Shown here piece by piece: positions 1 to 8,833 of a stretch of DNA of 64,000 nt. The stretch is from BOG-908 sp963850605 (GTDB lineage Bacteria > Pseudomonadota > Alphaproteobacteria > Acetobacterales > Acetobacteraceae): the NCBI GenBank assembly GCA_963850605.1, contig CAWKLX010000007.1, positions 248,001 through 312,000 of the forward strand, in the 5' to 3' direction. The notes below the pieces were generated by a model. The model was not told the origin of the DNA. It did no database searches and saw only the letters and a list, made by a program, of their open reading frames with translations. Both the position numbers and the translations under genes were made by a program. Position 1 is the first letter of the stretch; every line of letters starts with the position of its first letter.

Positions 1-190
1 CTCGAAACTGACGCGGGTGCGGGTGCTCGGCTGCTCGAACAGCAGGGCCAGCGTGCGGCCGGCCAGCGGCGGGCGGGGGCCGGGCGCCGCGCTTCAACTG
101 CGTGGCCAGGCCGAGCATGTGCCGCAGGGTGGCCGCGGTCGAAATTCGCGAGCTCGAGAAAGTGCCGCGGTCCGCTCGCGCCGCTCGCAT
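1..190 (-). CDS. argF: Ornithine carbamoyltransferase, amino-terminal fragment (frame disrupted)
   Basis: Amino-terminal fragment of ornithine carbamoyltransferase, the arginine-pathway enzyme that joins ornithine and carbamoyl phosphate to citrulline. Read leftwards, the sequence gives TLRHMLGLATQLKRGA and then FEQPSTRTRVSFE; STRTR is the carbamoyl-phosphate-binding motif of the family. The two peptides are in different frames, so at least one indel lies between about 60 and 100. The rest of the gene is beyond the window edge. It follows argD directly, as in an argD-argF unit. The start is uncertain: an ATG at 190 is one choice, but HFLELANFD in yet another frame suggests a slightly earlier start. 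Confidence 0.6.
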   Translation of the reverse strand, partial: MRAARADRGTFSSSRISTAATLRHMLGLATQLKRGARPPPAAGRPHAGPAVRAAEHPHPRQFR

Positions 191-1386
191 CCGCGTAGCC
201 GGCTGCGCGCCAGACGGATGCGCGGCGCGGCGCAGCCGGGTGCACGCCCTCCTCGATGTCCGCATCGGTCACGATCAAGCGGCGGCACCAGGCGCAGCAC
301 GTTTTCGCCGGCGGCGACCGTCAGCAGCCCTTCCTCCAGGCAGGCCGCCTGCAGGTCGGTGTTCGGCGGCACGCAGACCAGGCCCAGCATCAGGCCGGTG
401 CCGCGCACCCCGCCGAAGATTTCGGGCACCGTCGCGCGACCAGGTCGTGCAACACGTTCGCCAGGCGCCGCCCGCGCGCGGCCACCTGCGCCAGGAAGCC
501 GGGCGCCAGCACCACGTCCAGCACGGCATTGGCGGCCGCCGCGGCCAGGGGGTTGCCGCCGAACGTCGTGCCATGGCTGCCGGGCGACAGGTGCTTCGCC
601 ACGCGCTCGGTGGCCAGGATGGCGCCCATCGGGAAGCCGCCGGCGATGCCCTTGGCCGCCGAGAGCACGTCCGGCGTCGATGCCTTCGATCTCGTGGGCG
701 AACAGGGCGCCGGTGCGGCCCATGCCGCACTGCACCTCGTCGAAGACGCAGGAACAGGCCGAATTCGTCGCAGGCGGCGCGCAGATCGCGCAGGAAACCG
801 GTCGGCGGCCACCCGCACGCCGCCCTCGCCCTGGATGGGCTCGACCAGAATGCCGGCCGTCTGCGGCGAGATCGGCGTCCGCACCGCGTTCATGTTGCCG
901 AACGGCACGTGGTCGAACCCGTCCACCGGCGGGCCGAAGCCGTCCAGATACTTGGCGTTGCCGGTGGCCGACAGCATGGCCAGCGTGCGGCCGTGGAACG
1001 CGCCGTCGAAGCAGATCATGCGGGTGCGTTCGGGGTGGCCGGTCGCGGGACATGCGCCCGGCGCACCATCTTGACCATGCCCTCGTTGGCTTCGGCGCCG
1101 GAATTGCAGAAGAACACGCTGTCGGCGAAGGTCGCCGCCACCAGCCGGTCGGCCAGGCGCTCGGCCTGCGGCACGCGGTAGAGGTTGGAGACATGCATGA
1201 CGCGGCCCGCCTGCGCGGCAATGGCGTGCCACGAGGTGCGGGTGCGCGTGGCCCAGCGAGCTGGTGGCGATGCCGGCGCCGAAATCGAGGTAGCGTCGCC
1301 CGTCCGCCGGTCACCAGCCAGGCGCCCTCGCCATGGTCAAAGGCGAGGTCGGCGCGCGCATAGGTCGGCATCAGGGCGGGGATCAT
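191..1386 (-). pseudogene. argD: Acetylornithine aminotransferase, several frameshifts
   Basis: Pyridoxal-phosphate enzyme of arginine synthesis that converts N-acetylglutamate semialdehyde to acetylornithine. The start peptide MIPALMPTYARADLAFDHGE reads from the ATG at 1386. Family signatures then follow in order but hop between frames: HVSNLYRVPQAERLADRL, FFCNSGAEANEGMVK, ICFDGAFHGRTLAMLSATGN, VFDEVQCGMGRTGALF, SAAKGIAGGFPMGAILAT (with the PLP lysine), HGTTFGGNPLAAAAAN and FGGVRGTGLMLGL. At least five frame changes are needed for a normal length of about 390 residues. Every conserved block is intact, so sequencing indels are more likely than true decay. The downstream neighbour is argF. Confidence 0.8.
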
Positions 1387-1530
1387 GGGGGTAGGGCTCG
1401 GTGGCTGCGGGAAACGGCCCGGCCGCCTACAAGCGCAGGATGCTGGCGGCGGGGAGCGGAGGGGGCATGTTCCGGTCAGCCCGCGCCCAAGTCAAATCCC
1501 CCGCCTTTGTCGGCCAGCAACGAGAATTCC

Positions 1531-1804
1531 ATGTCTCCCGAGCCCGAGCCGCCGATCCGCCTCAACGACCGTGAGCAAAGGCCGCTGCATGGCCCGGCGA
1601 ACGGCTCCGGTATCCCCCACGGCCGCCCGGCATGGGGGCCGCCCGCCACGCCTCGCGCTGCTCCGGGCGATCCTCGTGGCGCTCAGCGGGGCCGGCGTGC
1701 TGGCGGCGCTGGCGCTGTGGGCGGCCGGGCACGGCACCATCGCCCTGCGCGTGCTGGCCGGCGACGTGCTGGCGCTGGTGATCGCCCTGCTTCTGGCCAG
1801 CTAA
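1531..1804 (+). CDS. Possible small membrane protein
   Basis: A short coding stretch is possible between argD and hldE. From an ATG at 1589, or a GTG at 1571, the frame gives about 70 residues with two hydrophobic stretches, LLRAILVALSGAGVLAALAL and VLAGDVLALVIALLLAS. This fits a tiny two-helix inner-membrane protein. In a neighbouring frame an ATG at 1531 gives MSPEPEPPIRLNDREQRP, a plausible cytoplasmic head; the two would form one gene if there were one more indel, as elsewhere in this stretch. Its stop overlaps the stop of hldE on the other strand. No family is recognised, and a chance frame cannot be excluded. Confidence 0.3.
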
Positions 1805-3245
1805 ACCCTGGCGCCGGCCCGCGCGATGATCCGCGTGGTCGATTGCCCGGCCACCAGCTCGGCCAGCATCACCTGGCCGCCGGCGGCCTGCACCACATCG
1901 GCGCCCACCACCTGGTCGACCGTGTAGTCGGCCCCTTTCACCAGCACGTCCGGCAGCAGCGCGCGGATCAGCCCGATCGGCGTGTCCTCGGCGAACGCCA
2001 CCACGCAATCGACGTAGCGGACCGCCGCCATCACCTGCGCCCGCTGCTCCAGCGCATTGACCGGCCGGCCCTCGCCCCTTCAGCCGCCGCACGCTGGCGT
2101 CGGTGTTCAGGGCCACCACCAGCCGGTCGCAGGCCCCGCGCGCCGCGGCCAGCAGCGACACATGCCCAGGGTGCAGGATGTCGAAGCACCCGTTGGTGAA
2201 ACCCACCCGCAACCCCTGCTCGCGCCAGCGCGCCACCACCGCGCGCGTCGCCTCCAGGCTCTGGAGCCCCGGTCAAAGGCGGGCCGCCCTGCTCACCCTG
2301 CGCCGCCAGCTCGTGCATGACCTCGGCGATGTCGGCCGTGGCGGTGCCCAGCTTGCTGACCACCACGCCGGCCGCGGCGTTGGCGATGTGCATGGCCTGC
2401 GCCAGCGTCCGGCCGCTGGCATAGGCCAGCGCCAGCGCCGCTATCACCGTATCGCCGGCGCCCGACACATCGAACACCTCGCGGGCGCGGGCGGCCACGC
2501 TGGCCACCTCGCCCGAGCGCTCGACCAGCGTCATGCCGCGTTCGGAGCGGGTCACCAGGATGGCTTCCGCGTCGGCCCGGTCCAGCAGCGGCCGCGCGGC
2601 CGCCGCGATCTCTGCCTCGGTCGTGGCGCTGGCTCTGCTGGCGGCGGCGAACTCGCGCAGGTTGGGGGTGATGCAGGTGGCGCCGCGGTAATTGCCGAAA
2701 TCGTCGGATTTGGGATCGACGAAGACCGGGATGTTCGCCCCGCGCGCGGCGCCGATCAGGCGGGCGATGAGGCAGGGCGCCAGCGCGGACTTGCCGTAAT
2801 CCGACAATACGAGCGCCTGGCACCGGCCGATATGCGCCTGCACGTTCGCCAGCAGCGCGGCTGCTTCGTCATCGGTCAGGGACGCGCTGCTTTCGTCGTC
2901 GGTGCGGACCACCTGCTGCCGTCCGGCAATGAAACGCGTCTTGCAGATCGTGGGACGATGGGCGCTGCCGACCAGCGCCTCGGTGATGCGTGGCTGCAGC
3001 GCCAGCTTGGCCCGCAGCCGGGCCGCCATGTCGTCCTGCCCCACCAGCCCGATCAGCACGGCGCGGCCCCCGAGGGAGGCGATGTTGCACGCCACATTAC
3101 CGGCCCCGCCCGGCATCTCCCGCGTATGGCGCAGCCGCAGGACCGGCACGGGCGCTTCCGGCGAGATACGGTCGATATCGCCATGCACGAACCGGTCGAG
3201 CATCACGTCGCCCACGCAGAGAGCCGTCAGGCCGGAGAAGTCCAT
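1801..3245 (-). pseudogene. hldE: Bifunctional heptose-7-phosphate kinase / heptose-1-phosphate adenylyltransferase, frameshifted
   Basis: HldE (RfaE) supplies ADP-heptose for the lipopolysaccharide inner core. The first part, 3245 down to about 2270, is an intact PfkB-type sugar kinase with GGAGNVACNIASLGG, VDPKSDDFGNYRG and the catalytic DVSGAGDTVIAALAL. The second part is a nucleotidyltransferase with VGFTNGCFDILHPGHVS, where HxGH binds the nucleotide. It is split by a frame change near 2265 and another near 2079, at a run of C. The last peptide, from VMAAVRYVDCVVAF to the TAG at 1801, is again in a normal frame. All motifs of both domains survive, so the breaks may be sequence errors. If real, only the kinase half would be made. 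Confidence 0.85.
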
Positions 3246-3288
3246 GCGGCGGTTCTACGGACTAGCTGCAAGGGCGGTCCAGTGGCCC

Positions 3289-3690
3289 TTATCTGCCGAA
3301 CATGGTCGCCGCCTGGTTCCACACACGCAGTTGGTAGGCCGCGTTCAGCGGCTGGGTGTGCGAGTGGTAGTCGCCGATCGCGCGCATCAGGTCGCCCCCG
3401 GTCTCCCGCAGATAGGCGCGCAGGATGGCGCCGGCAGCGGCGATCGAGAAGCACGGGTCGTTGGTCAACCGTTCGCGGGTAGCGACGGGATCGAGGCGCG
3501 CCACTTCGGCCACCGGGCGCACCCATAGGGTATTCACCTGCATCAGCCCCAGGTCGGCCGAGCCGTTCGCGTTGTGCGCCACGATGCCGGGCCGCCCGCC
3601 CTCCACGGCCTGAATGGCCGGCAGCACGCGGGGCGGCAGGGCGTAGAAATGCGCTGTGGCCACCATGCAGGCCAGGAACGGCACGGCCAT
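3289..3690 (-). CDS. Lytic transglycosylase SLT-domain protein
   Basis: A small protein of about 133 residues that resembles the soluble lytic transglycosylase fold, the enzymes that cleave the peptidoglycan glycan chain. It shows LPAIQAVEGGRPG with the likely catalytic glutamate of the EGG motif, then NANGSADLGLMQVNTLWV, DPCFSIAAAGAILRAYL and IGDYHSHTQPLNAAYQ, in family order. The ATG at 3690 puts a short hydrophobic stretch (MAVPFLACMVATAHFYALPP) first, which may serve as export signal; an ATG at 3726 would add 12 residues. It is divergent from the pseudopilin gspG, which fits a role in opening the cell wall for an envelope apparatus, but this is inference. Confidence 0.75.
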   Translation of the reverse strand: MAVPFLACMVATAHFYALPPRVLPAIQAVEGGRPGIVAHNANGSADLGLMQVNTLWVRPVAEVARLDPVATRERLTNDPCFSIAAAGAILRAYLRETGGDLMRAIGDYHSHTQPLNAAYQLRVWNQAATMFGR

Positions 3691-3842
3691 GACGTGGACG
3701 CCATCCTCTGTGGGGGCGGCAGGCATCGCATCTTCGTGAGGCGGTGATCAAGAGCATGACCGAGCTTTCATCCCCGCCGTCTTGCAGCCGTGTCACGCCG
3801 GTCGCACAACGCCTGGCAGCAGTCAGCGCAGGAGCCTTCGCC

Positions 3843-4280
3843 GTGACCCACCCCGATCGCACCGATTCAGGCGAGGCTGGCTTCACCCTGCTGGAGCTGC
3901 TGGTTGTCATCGCCATACTCGGCCTGCTGGTCGCCTTCGTGGCTCCGGCCGCGCTGCGTCAGCTTGGCGGCGCGAAAACCTCGGTCGCGCGCCAGCAGGT
4001 CGAGCGGCTGGGATCCGTGCTCGACCTCTATAAGCTGGACGTGGGCGGCTATCCCACCACGGAGCAAGGGCTGGCCTCGTTGGTGTCCAAGCCGTCCGAC
4101 GTCGAAAATTGGAACGGTCCCTACCTGAAGGGCGAGACCGAACCGAAAGACCCTTGGGCGCATCCCTGGCTGTATCGCAGCCCGTCCAATCGCACGGGCC
4201 ACGACTACGATCTGTGCTCGGCCGGCGCGGACGGAAAGGGCACCGGCCCAGGTGAGGGCGACGCGATCTGCAACCCGTGA
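3843..4280 (+). CDS. gspG: Type II secretion system major pseudopilin GspG
   Basis: Major pseudopilin of a type II secretion system. The GTG at 3843 is preceded by AGGAG eight bases upstream and gives 145 residues, the usual family length; an upstream in-frame ATG at 3744 would add an unlikely leader of 33 residues. The prepilin motif is EAGFTLLELLVVIAILGLL: cleavage is expected after the G, with glutamate at position +5 of the mature protein. The GspG-type tail follows, with YPTTEQGLASLVSKP, WNGPYLKG, DPWAHPWLYRSP and GADGKGTGPGEGDAI, the calcium-binding end. No other gsp gene is in the window, so it is either an orphan or works with a distant cluster. Confidence 0.88.
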   Translation: MTHPDRTDSGEAGFTLLELLVVIAILGLLVAFVAPAALRQLGGAKTSVARQQVERLGSVLDLYKLDVGGYPTTEQGLASLVSKPSDVENWNGPYLKGETEPKDPWAHPWLYRSPSNRTGHDYDLCSAGADGKGTGPGEGDAICNP

Positions 4281-4288
4281 GCAACGCT

Positions 4289-4313
4289 GGCGGCCGGGCG
4301 TAACCCGGCCGCC
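4289..4313. terminator. Bidirectional hairpin between gspG and the Hint-domain gene
   Basis: A perfect 10-bp stem, GGCGGCCGGG at 4289-4298 and CCCGGCCGCC at 4304-4313, encloses a five-base loop. It sits between two converging genes, so it probably ends transcription from both sides. There is no clear run of T. Confidence 0.65.
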
Positions 4314-4334
4314 CACACTCACCCGCCTGCCGGC

Positions 4335-5558
4335 TCAGGCCGCCAGGGATTGCCCCGTCAGCAAGGCATGTGCGCGCGCGGCCAACTTCTGCCGCAAGGC
4401 GGGCGGCACCTGCCGCGGGGATTTGGCGCGCGGGTGCTGCATCTCCATCAGGTCGTCCTCGTACCCGAACAGCGTCACGTGCTCGGCCCAGTTGTCGAAA
4501 TTCATCCGGTCCACGTTGTCGATGAACGTTTCGGTGGCCGCACCCTCGGCCAGGATGAGGGCGTGATCGTCCAATTCGATGTGGTAATAGCGGAAGACTC
4601 GCGGCATGCGCGTTTCGCGTACGATGGAGGTGCCGTTGACCAGCGCGTTGGCCTGAACCAGCGCCCCGTCCAGGAACATCGCGTGTTGCGGCGACACCAG
4701 CAGGTCGCGGTGCGGCACGTTCTCGTCCAGCGCCCCCGCCCGGATTCGCACCGGCATCGTGCGCAGCGCGTCGGCAAACGCCGTGCACACGGTCACGACC
4801 CCAACCCAGCGCACCGGGGCCGCCCGCCCATCCGCGGTGATGACAAGGTCACCGCGCTTGAACGACTCGATGGCCTTTTCACCGTCCGGCGTGCTGACCG
4901 ACGTGCCTTCCAGGAAGCACACCGTGATGTCGGTGCCGCCAAACCCGTCTGCACTGATCTGCAATGGCCCGTGATCGAGCGTGTTGAACGTTCCGGTTGC
5001 GAGATTGGCGCCGCTCGTCTCGAACTGCAGGCTGTGCCCGCCCTGGTCGATGGTAACCGTCTGCACCGTTCCCGCGCCCGTCACGGTATAGATTGTGGTG
5101 CCGGTAAATTCCAGGGAATGGTCATCGATGACGTCGGTGGCCGCATTGAACCCCGTGATGGGATCGACATCGGCGATATTGACAAGGCTGCCTTCCGTGC
5201 CGAGCACCAGGCTGCCCCCGCCGGTGCCGAAACCGATATTGGCATCGTTCAACACCCCGAGCACCGCGCCGCCGACGATAAACTGGCCGCCACCATCGAT
5301 CGTGGCCGTCACGTTGCCGAGCGCACCGGCGAGCGACCCGATCGCAATCGTTCCGCCATTGGTCTCCAGGTTCAGTGTATCGGCGGCGTTGACCAGATTG
5401 TTGATCGTGACCGTGCTGCCCGTATTCGACTTGATGACAAAGTTGTCGAGTGCGCCGACCAGATTGAACACGACCGTGGAGTTGGGATCGACCAACGCCG
5501 TGACTGGGAACCCGGGTATGCCCAGCAGATCGTATGTTCCGGTTCCGTAATTCGCCAT
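4335..5558 (-). CDS. Hint-domain (Hedgehog/intein-like) surface protein
   Basis: A 407-residue protein of two parts. Residues 1 to about 215 form a low-complexity, glycine-, asparagine- and threonine-rich stretch of short beta repeats (NLVGALDNFVI, TINNLVNAADTLNLETNGG, GGGQFIVGGAVLG), like the passenger of adhesins. It is followed by a Hint domain that starts CFLEGTSVSTPDGEKAI, with RGDLVITADG, PVRWVG and a late LLVSPQHAMFLDG block. Hint domains of this type can self-cleave at the leading Cys. No signal peptide is seen, so export by a type I route is possible but not shown. GGGGAG lies nine bases before the ATG. Such proteins are common in acetic acid bacteria; their role is unknown. Confidence 0.75.
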   Translation of the reverse strand: MANYGTGTYDLLGIPGFPVTALVDPNSTVVFNLVGALDNFVIKSNTGSTVTINNLVNAADTLNLETNGGTIAIGSLAGALGNVTATIDGGGQFIVGGAVLGVLNDANIGFGTGGGSLVLGTEGSLVNIADVDPITGFNAATDVIDDHSLEFTGTTIYTVTGAGTVQTVTIDQGGHSLQFETSGANLATGTFNTLDHGPLQISADGFGGTDITVCFLEGTSVSTPDGEKAIESFKRGDLVITADGRAAPVRWVGVVTVCTAFADALRTMPVRIRAGALDENVPHRDLLVSPQHAMFLDGALVQANALVNGTSIVRETRMPRVFRYYHIELDDHALILAEGAATETFIDNVDRMNFDNWAEHVTLFGYEDDLMEMQHPRAKSPRQVPPALRQKLAARAHALLTGQSLAA

Positions 5559-5612
5559 GTCTATCTCCCCTTAAAATCGGCGTTCTCGTTCCCAGGCGGG
5601 ATCGTTAACGGG

Positions 5613-5628
5613 TGTTTACTCGTAAACA
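5613..5628. promoter_or_regulatory. Perfect palindrome, candidate operator
   Basis: TGTTTAC at 5613-5619 and GTAAACA at 5622-5628 form a perfect inverted repeat with a two-base centre. It lies about 55 bases upstream of the Hint-domain gene, in an A/T-rich stretch of the 366-base gap (5559-5924) shared with pyrB. A dimeric regulator could bind here. No clear -35/-10 pair is claimed, and nothing else is recognised in the gap. Confidence 0.4.
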
Positions 5629-5924
5629 ACGTCAACCTCGGGTTGCAAGAAGGATTATCTAACAACTCCAACTAGCGATATTTCAATACGTTCCGGGGTT
5701 TCTCTTTTCGCGGTTGTCAAGACAGGCGGGTTACCACCTTGTTGGATGGGCGCTTTTGCCTGGGCGTCGCGCGTGTTTCGACACCGAGGCAAATACCGGT
5801 TCTATCAACTTTTCGGGATCAAACACTTGCCGGACAGCTCAGGACCGCGGGCCACCCACTCGGTTGCCAGCGTTGCCGCCGGGCTGCCTTGCCCGGGCAA
5901 TGGCGCCCCCGCTACATACGCCGC

Positions 5925-6857
5925 GTGCAGCCCCGCAAACATCTGCTGGCCATCGAGGGGATGTATCCGCCCGAAATCGGCCAGCTTCTGGACCTGGCCG
6001 AAAGCTATGCGCTGCTCAACCGCTCCGGCAAAACCCAGCGCGACCTGCTGCGCGGGCGCACGCTGATCAACCTTTTTTTCGAGGACAGCACACGCACACG
6101 CACCAGCTTCGAGCTGGCCGGGAAGCGGCTTGGCGCGGATGTGATCAACATGTCGGTGTCCGCCAGCAGCGTGAACAAGGGCGAGACGCTGCTGGATACG
6201 GCCACCACGCTGAACGCCATGCAATGCGACCTGCTGGTGGTGCGCCACGACCAGTCGGGCGCCCCGGCGCTGCTGGCGCAGAAAGTGGATGCGGCCGTCA
6301 TCAACGCCGGCGACGGCACGCATGAGCACCCGACGCAGGCGCTGCTGGATGCGCTGACCATCCGCCGCCGGCGGGGGCGGCTCGACGGGCTTGTCGTCGC
6401 CATTTGCGGCGACATCACGCATAGCCGGGTCGCCCGCTCCAACATCTTTCTTCTCACCACGATGGGCGCGACGGTGCGGCTGATCGGGCCGCCGACCCTG
6501 ATCCCCGCCGGCATCGAGGCGATGGGGATTTCCGTGTCGCACGACATGGATGCCGGGCTGGAGGGCGTCGATATCGTCATGATGCTGCGGCTGCAGCGCG
6601 AGCGGATGACGCGCGGCCTGGTGCCGAGCGCGCGCGAGTTCTTCCGGTTCTATGGCCTGGATGCGGCGCGGCTGGCGCGGGCCAGGCCGGACGCGCTGGT
6701 GATGCATCCTGGGCCGATGAACCGGGGGGTGGAGATCGACAGTGCGGTGGCCGATGATGCGAGCCGCAGCCTGATACGCGAGCAGGTGGAGATGGGGGTG
6801 GCGGTGCGGATGGCGGTGCTGGATACGCTCGGCCGTAGGCAAAGCCGGAATGTTTAG
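5925..6857 (+). CDS. pyrB: Aspartate carbamoyltransferase catalytic subunit
   Basis: First committed step of pyrimidine synthesis: carbamoyl phosphate plus aspartate to carbamoyl aspartate. From the GTG at 5925 the protein is 310 residues, the normal length, starting QPRKHLLAIEGM. It holds FFEDSTRTRTSFELAGKRLG with the carbamoyl-phosphate motif STRTR, then INAGDGTHEHPTQALLDALT, and near the end LVMHPGPMNRGVEID. These are the active-site blocks of ATCase. Extra in-frame sequence reaches back to 5739 but looks non-coding. No good ribosome site precedes the GTG, so the start is tentative. It lies upstream of the dihydroorotase-like gene, parted by a large inverted repeat. Confidence 0.93.
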   Translation: MQPRKHLLAIEGMYPPEIGQLLDLAESYALLNRSGKTQRDLLRGRTLINLFFEDSTRTRTSFELAGKRLGADVINMSVSASSVNKGETLLDTATTLNAMQCDLLVVRHDQSGAPALLAQKVDAAVINAGDGTHEHPTQALLDALTIRRRRGRLDGLVVAICGDITHSRVARSNIFLLTTMGATVRLIGPPTLIPAGIEAMGISVSHDMDAGLEGVDIVMMLRLQRERMTRGLVPSAREFFRFYGLDAARLARARPDALVMHPGPMNRGVEIDSAVADDASRSLIREQVEMGVAVRMAVLDTLGRRQSRNV

Positions 6858-6866
6858 GGAAGAGTT

Positions 6867-6975
6867 TTCTTTTCTGAAGAAAAGAAGCAAAAGACTTTTT
6901 ATAATTGGGCGCGCGTTAGGGACACAGCGGTGCCAAATGAGTAAAAGTCTTTTGGTTCTTTTCTTCAGAAAAGAA
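6867..6975. repeat. A/T-rich long inverted repeat (family 2)
   Basis: Two 33-base arms, 6867-6899 and 6943-6975, are reverse complements with a single mismatch. Each arm also holds its own palindrome, TTCTTTTCT followed by AGAAAAGAA. The loop of 43 bases is GC-rich. The element stands out from the GC-rich genes by its A/T content and fills most of the gap between pyrB and pyrC. A related copy lies at 50617-50710 and a fragment at 45606-45643. It could end or attenuate transcription between the two genes; the function is not known. Confidence 0.8.
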
Positions 6976-6983
6976 CATGCTTG

Positions 6984-8228
6984 ATGGACTTACTGTTCAG
7001 CGATGTCGCGCCGTTCGGCGCCCTCCTGGTCCGAGATGGGCTGATCGCCGATTTCGGCCCCAACCTGGGCCGCCCGGACGGTGCCGAGATCATCGACGGC
7101 GGCGGCGCCGTCCTTTGCCCCGGCCTGGTCGATATGCGTGCCGCCCTCGGCGAGCCCGGCTTCGAATACCGCGAAACCATCGCCTCCGCCGCGCAGGCCG
7201 CCGCTGCTGGGGGGATCACCACCCTGGCCGCCCTGCCCGACAGCGCACCCGCCATCGACGACCCGGCATTGGTCTATCTTCTGCGGAGCCGCGGCGAGGC
7301 GACCGGCAGCCTGACCATCCTGCCCTATGCCGCCATTACCAAGGGTTGCCGGGGCGAGGAGATGGCCGAGCTGGGCCTGCTGCGCGAGGCGGGGGCGGTC
7401 GCCTACACCGACGGCAAGCGCGCGGTGGCCAGCGCGCAACTGATGCGGCGCGTGCTCAGCTACACGCGCGCCTTCGGCGGCCGGGTGGTGCAGCACCCGG
7501 AGGAGCCGTCGCTGGCCGAGGGCGGGGCGGCGACCGAGGGCGAACTGGCGACGCGGCTGGGCCTGCCTGGCATACCGGCGGCGGCCGAATCCATCATGGT
7601 GGCGCGCGACATCAAGCTGGCCCGGCTGACGGGTGGCGCGCTGCATTTCGCCCATGTCTCGACGGCCGACAGCATCGGTCTCATTCGGCGCGCCAAGGAT
7701 GAGGGCGTGGACGTGACCTGCGATACGGCCCCGCCCTATTTCGACCTGAACGAGACGGCCGTGGGGGATTATCGGACATATACGAAACTCTCGCCGCCGC
7801 TGCGGCCGGAGGCGGACCGGCTGGCGGTGGTGGCCGGTTTGGTTGACGGCACCATCGACGCCATTGCCTCCGACCACCAGCCGCGCGATGCGGATGACAA
7901 GCGGCTGCCCTTCGCCCAGGCGTCGGCCGGTGGCGCTGGGCTGGCGACGCTGCTGGCGGTGACGCTGGCGCAGGTGCATGGCGGGGCGTTGCGGCTGGAG
8001 CGCGCGATCGAGCTGCTGACGAGCGGTCCGGCGCGGCTGCTGGGGTCGGGCGCCGGCACGCTGGCGCGTGGGGCGCCGGCCGATCTGTGCCTGTTCGACC
8101 TGGAGCGGGGCTGGCAGGTGCGGTCGGGGCAGTTGCCGGGCAAGGCGCAGAACACCCCGTTCGATGGGCGCGCGCTGGAGGGGCGGGTGCTCGGTACCTG
8201 GAAAGGCGGTCGGCGGGTGTTCGGATGA
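6984..8228 (+). CDS. pyrC: Dihydroorotase-like protein PyrC', probably non-catalytic
   Basis: Amidohydrolase-fold protein of 414 residues directly after pyrB. It has the shape of dihydroorotase: PGLVDMRAALGEPGFEYRET, TTLAALPDSAPAIDDP, FAHVSTADSIGLIRRAK, IASDHQPRDADDK and a C-terminal GAPADLCLFD. However, the metal-binding HxH after GLVD is replaced by R and A, and HAPH is HQPR, so key zinc ligands are missing. In Pseudomonas and several alphaproteobacteria such a PyrC' protein is inactive and holds the ATCase complex together. By analogy this one is probably structural, with an active enzyme encoded elsewhere. Start is the ATG at 6984, or TTG at 6981. The stop overlaps plsY in ATGA. Confidence 0.85.
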   Translation: MDLLFSDVAPFGALLVRDGLIADFGPNLGRPDGAEIIDGGGAVLCPGLVDMRAALGEPGFEYRETIASAAQAAAAGGITTLAALPDSAPAIDDPALVYLLRSRGEATGSLTILPYAAITKGCRGEEMAELGLLREAGAVAYTDGKRAVASAQLMRRVLSYTRAFGGRVVQHPEEPSLAEGGAATEGELATRLGLPGIPAAAESIMVARDIKLARLTGGALHFAHVSTADSIGLIRRAKDEGVDVTCDTAPPYFDLNETAVGDYRTYTKLSPPLRPEADRLAVVAGLVDGTIDAIASDHQPRDADDKRLPFAQASAGGAGLATLLAVTLAQVHGGALRLERAIELLTSGPARLLGSGAGTLARGAPADLCLFDLERGWQVRSGQLPGKAQNTPFDGRALEGRVLGTWKGGRRVFG

Positions 8229-8833
8229 GTGTGTGGGTGCGCTTGGAAGCGCTGAGTTTCGGCAGCGCCGCGCTCGCCTACCTGCTGGGCTCGATTCCGT
8301 TCGGTCTGATCCTCACGAGAATGGCGGGGCTTGGCGACATACGTGAGGTCGGATCCGGCAATATCGGCGCGACCAACGTGTTGCGCACCGGGCGGCGGGG
8401 TCTGGCGGCCGGCACGCTCGTCATGGACGCTGCCAAAGGCACGCTGGCCGTAGCCCTGGTGGGATGGGTGTTCGGTCCGGTCTGGATGCCGCTCGCCGCG
8501 GTCAATGCCGTGATAGGGCATTGTTTTCCGGTCTGGCTGCGGTTCCGTGGCGGCAAGGGCGTGGCGACGGGTCTGGGCGTGTTTTTTGGGCTGGACTGGC
8601 GGTTGGGTCTGGCCGCATGCGCGGTATGGTTGGCCGTGTTCGCGGCAACCCGGATCAGCTCGGCGGGCGCGCTGGCCGCCTTCGCCACCGCGCCCGTGTT
8701 TGCGACCGTGCTGCTGCGCCCCGGCTGGTATGTGGCGCCACTCTGCGTGGCAGTCCTGGTCTGGTGGCGCCACCGCGCCAACATCACACGCTTGCTGGCC
8801 GGCACCGAGCCACGGTTCGGCCGGAAATCGTGA
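8225..8833 (+). CDS. plsY: Acyl-phosphate:glycerol-3-phosphate acyltransferase PlsY
   Basis: Inner-membrane enzyme that puts the first acyl chain on glycerol 3-phosphate, taking acyl phosphate made by PlsX (encoded at 19076-20176). The 202-residue protein has about five membrane segments and the three family motifs: GSIPFGLI, then EVGSGNIGATNVLRTGRRG and DAAKGTLAV, then GHCFPVWLRFRGGKGVAT, which forms the substrate-binding loop. The ATG overlaps the pyrC-like stop (ATGA) and the stop overlaps the GTG of dprA (GTGA), so translation is probably coupled through all three genes. Confidence 0.93.
   Translation: MSVWVRLEALSFGSAALAYLLGSIPFGLILTRMAGLGDIREVGSGNIGATNVLRTGRRGLAAGTLVMDAAKGTLAVALVGWVFGPVWMPLAAVNAVIGHCFPVWLRFRGGKGVATGLGVFFGLDWRLGLAACAVWLAVFAATRISSAGALAAFATAPVFATVLLRPGWYVAPLCVAVLVWWRHRANITRLLAGTEPRFGRKS

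Noticed and set aside
17..1363. Long plus-strand open frames over argD
   Set aside because: Arginine- and proline-rich shadow frames; the minus strand carries every argD motif.
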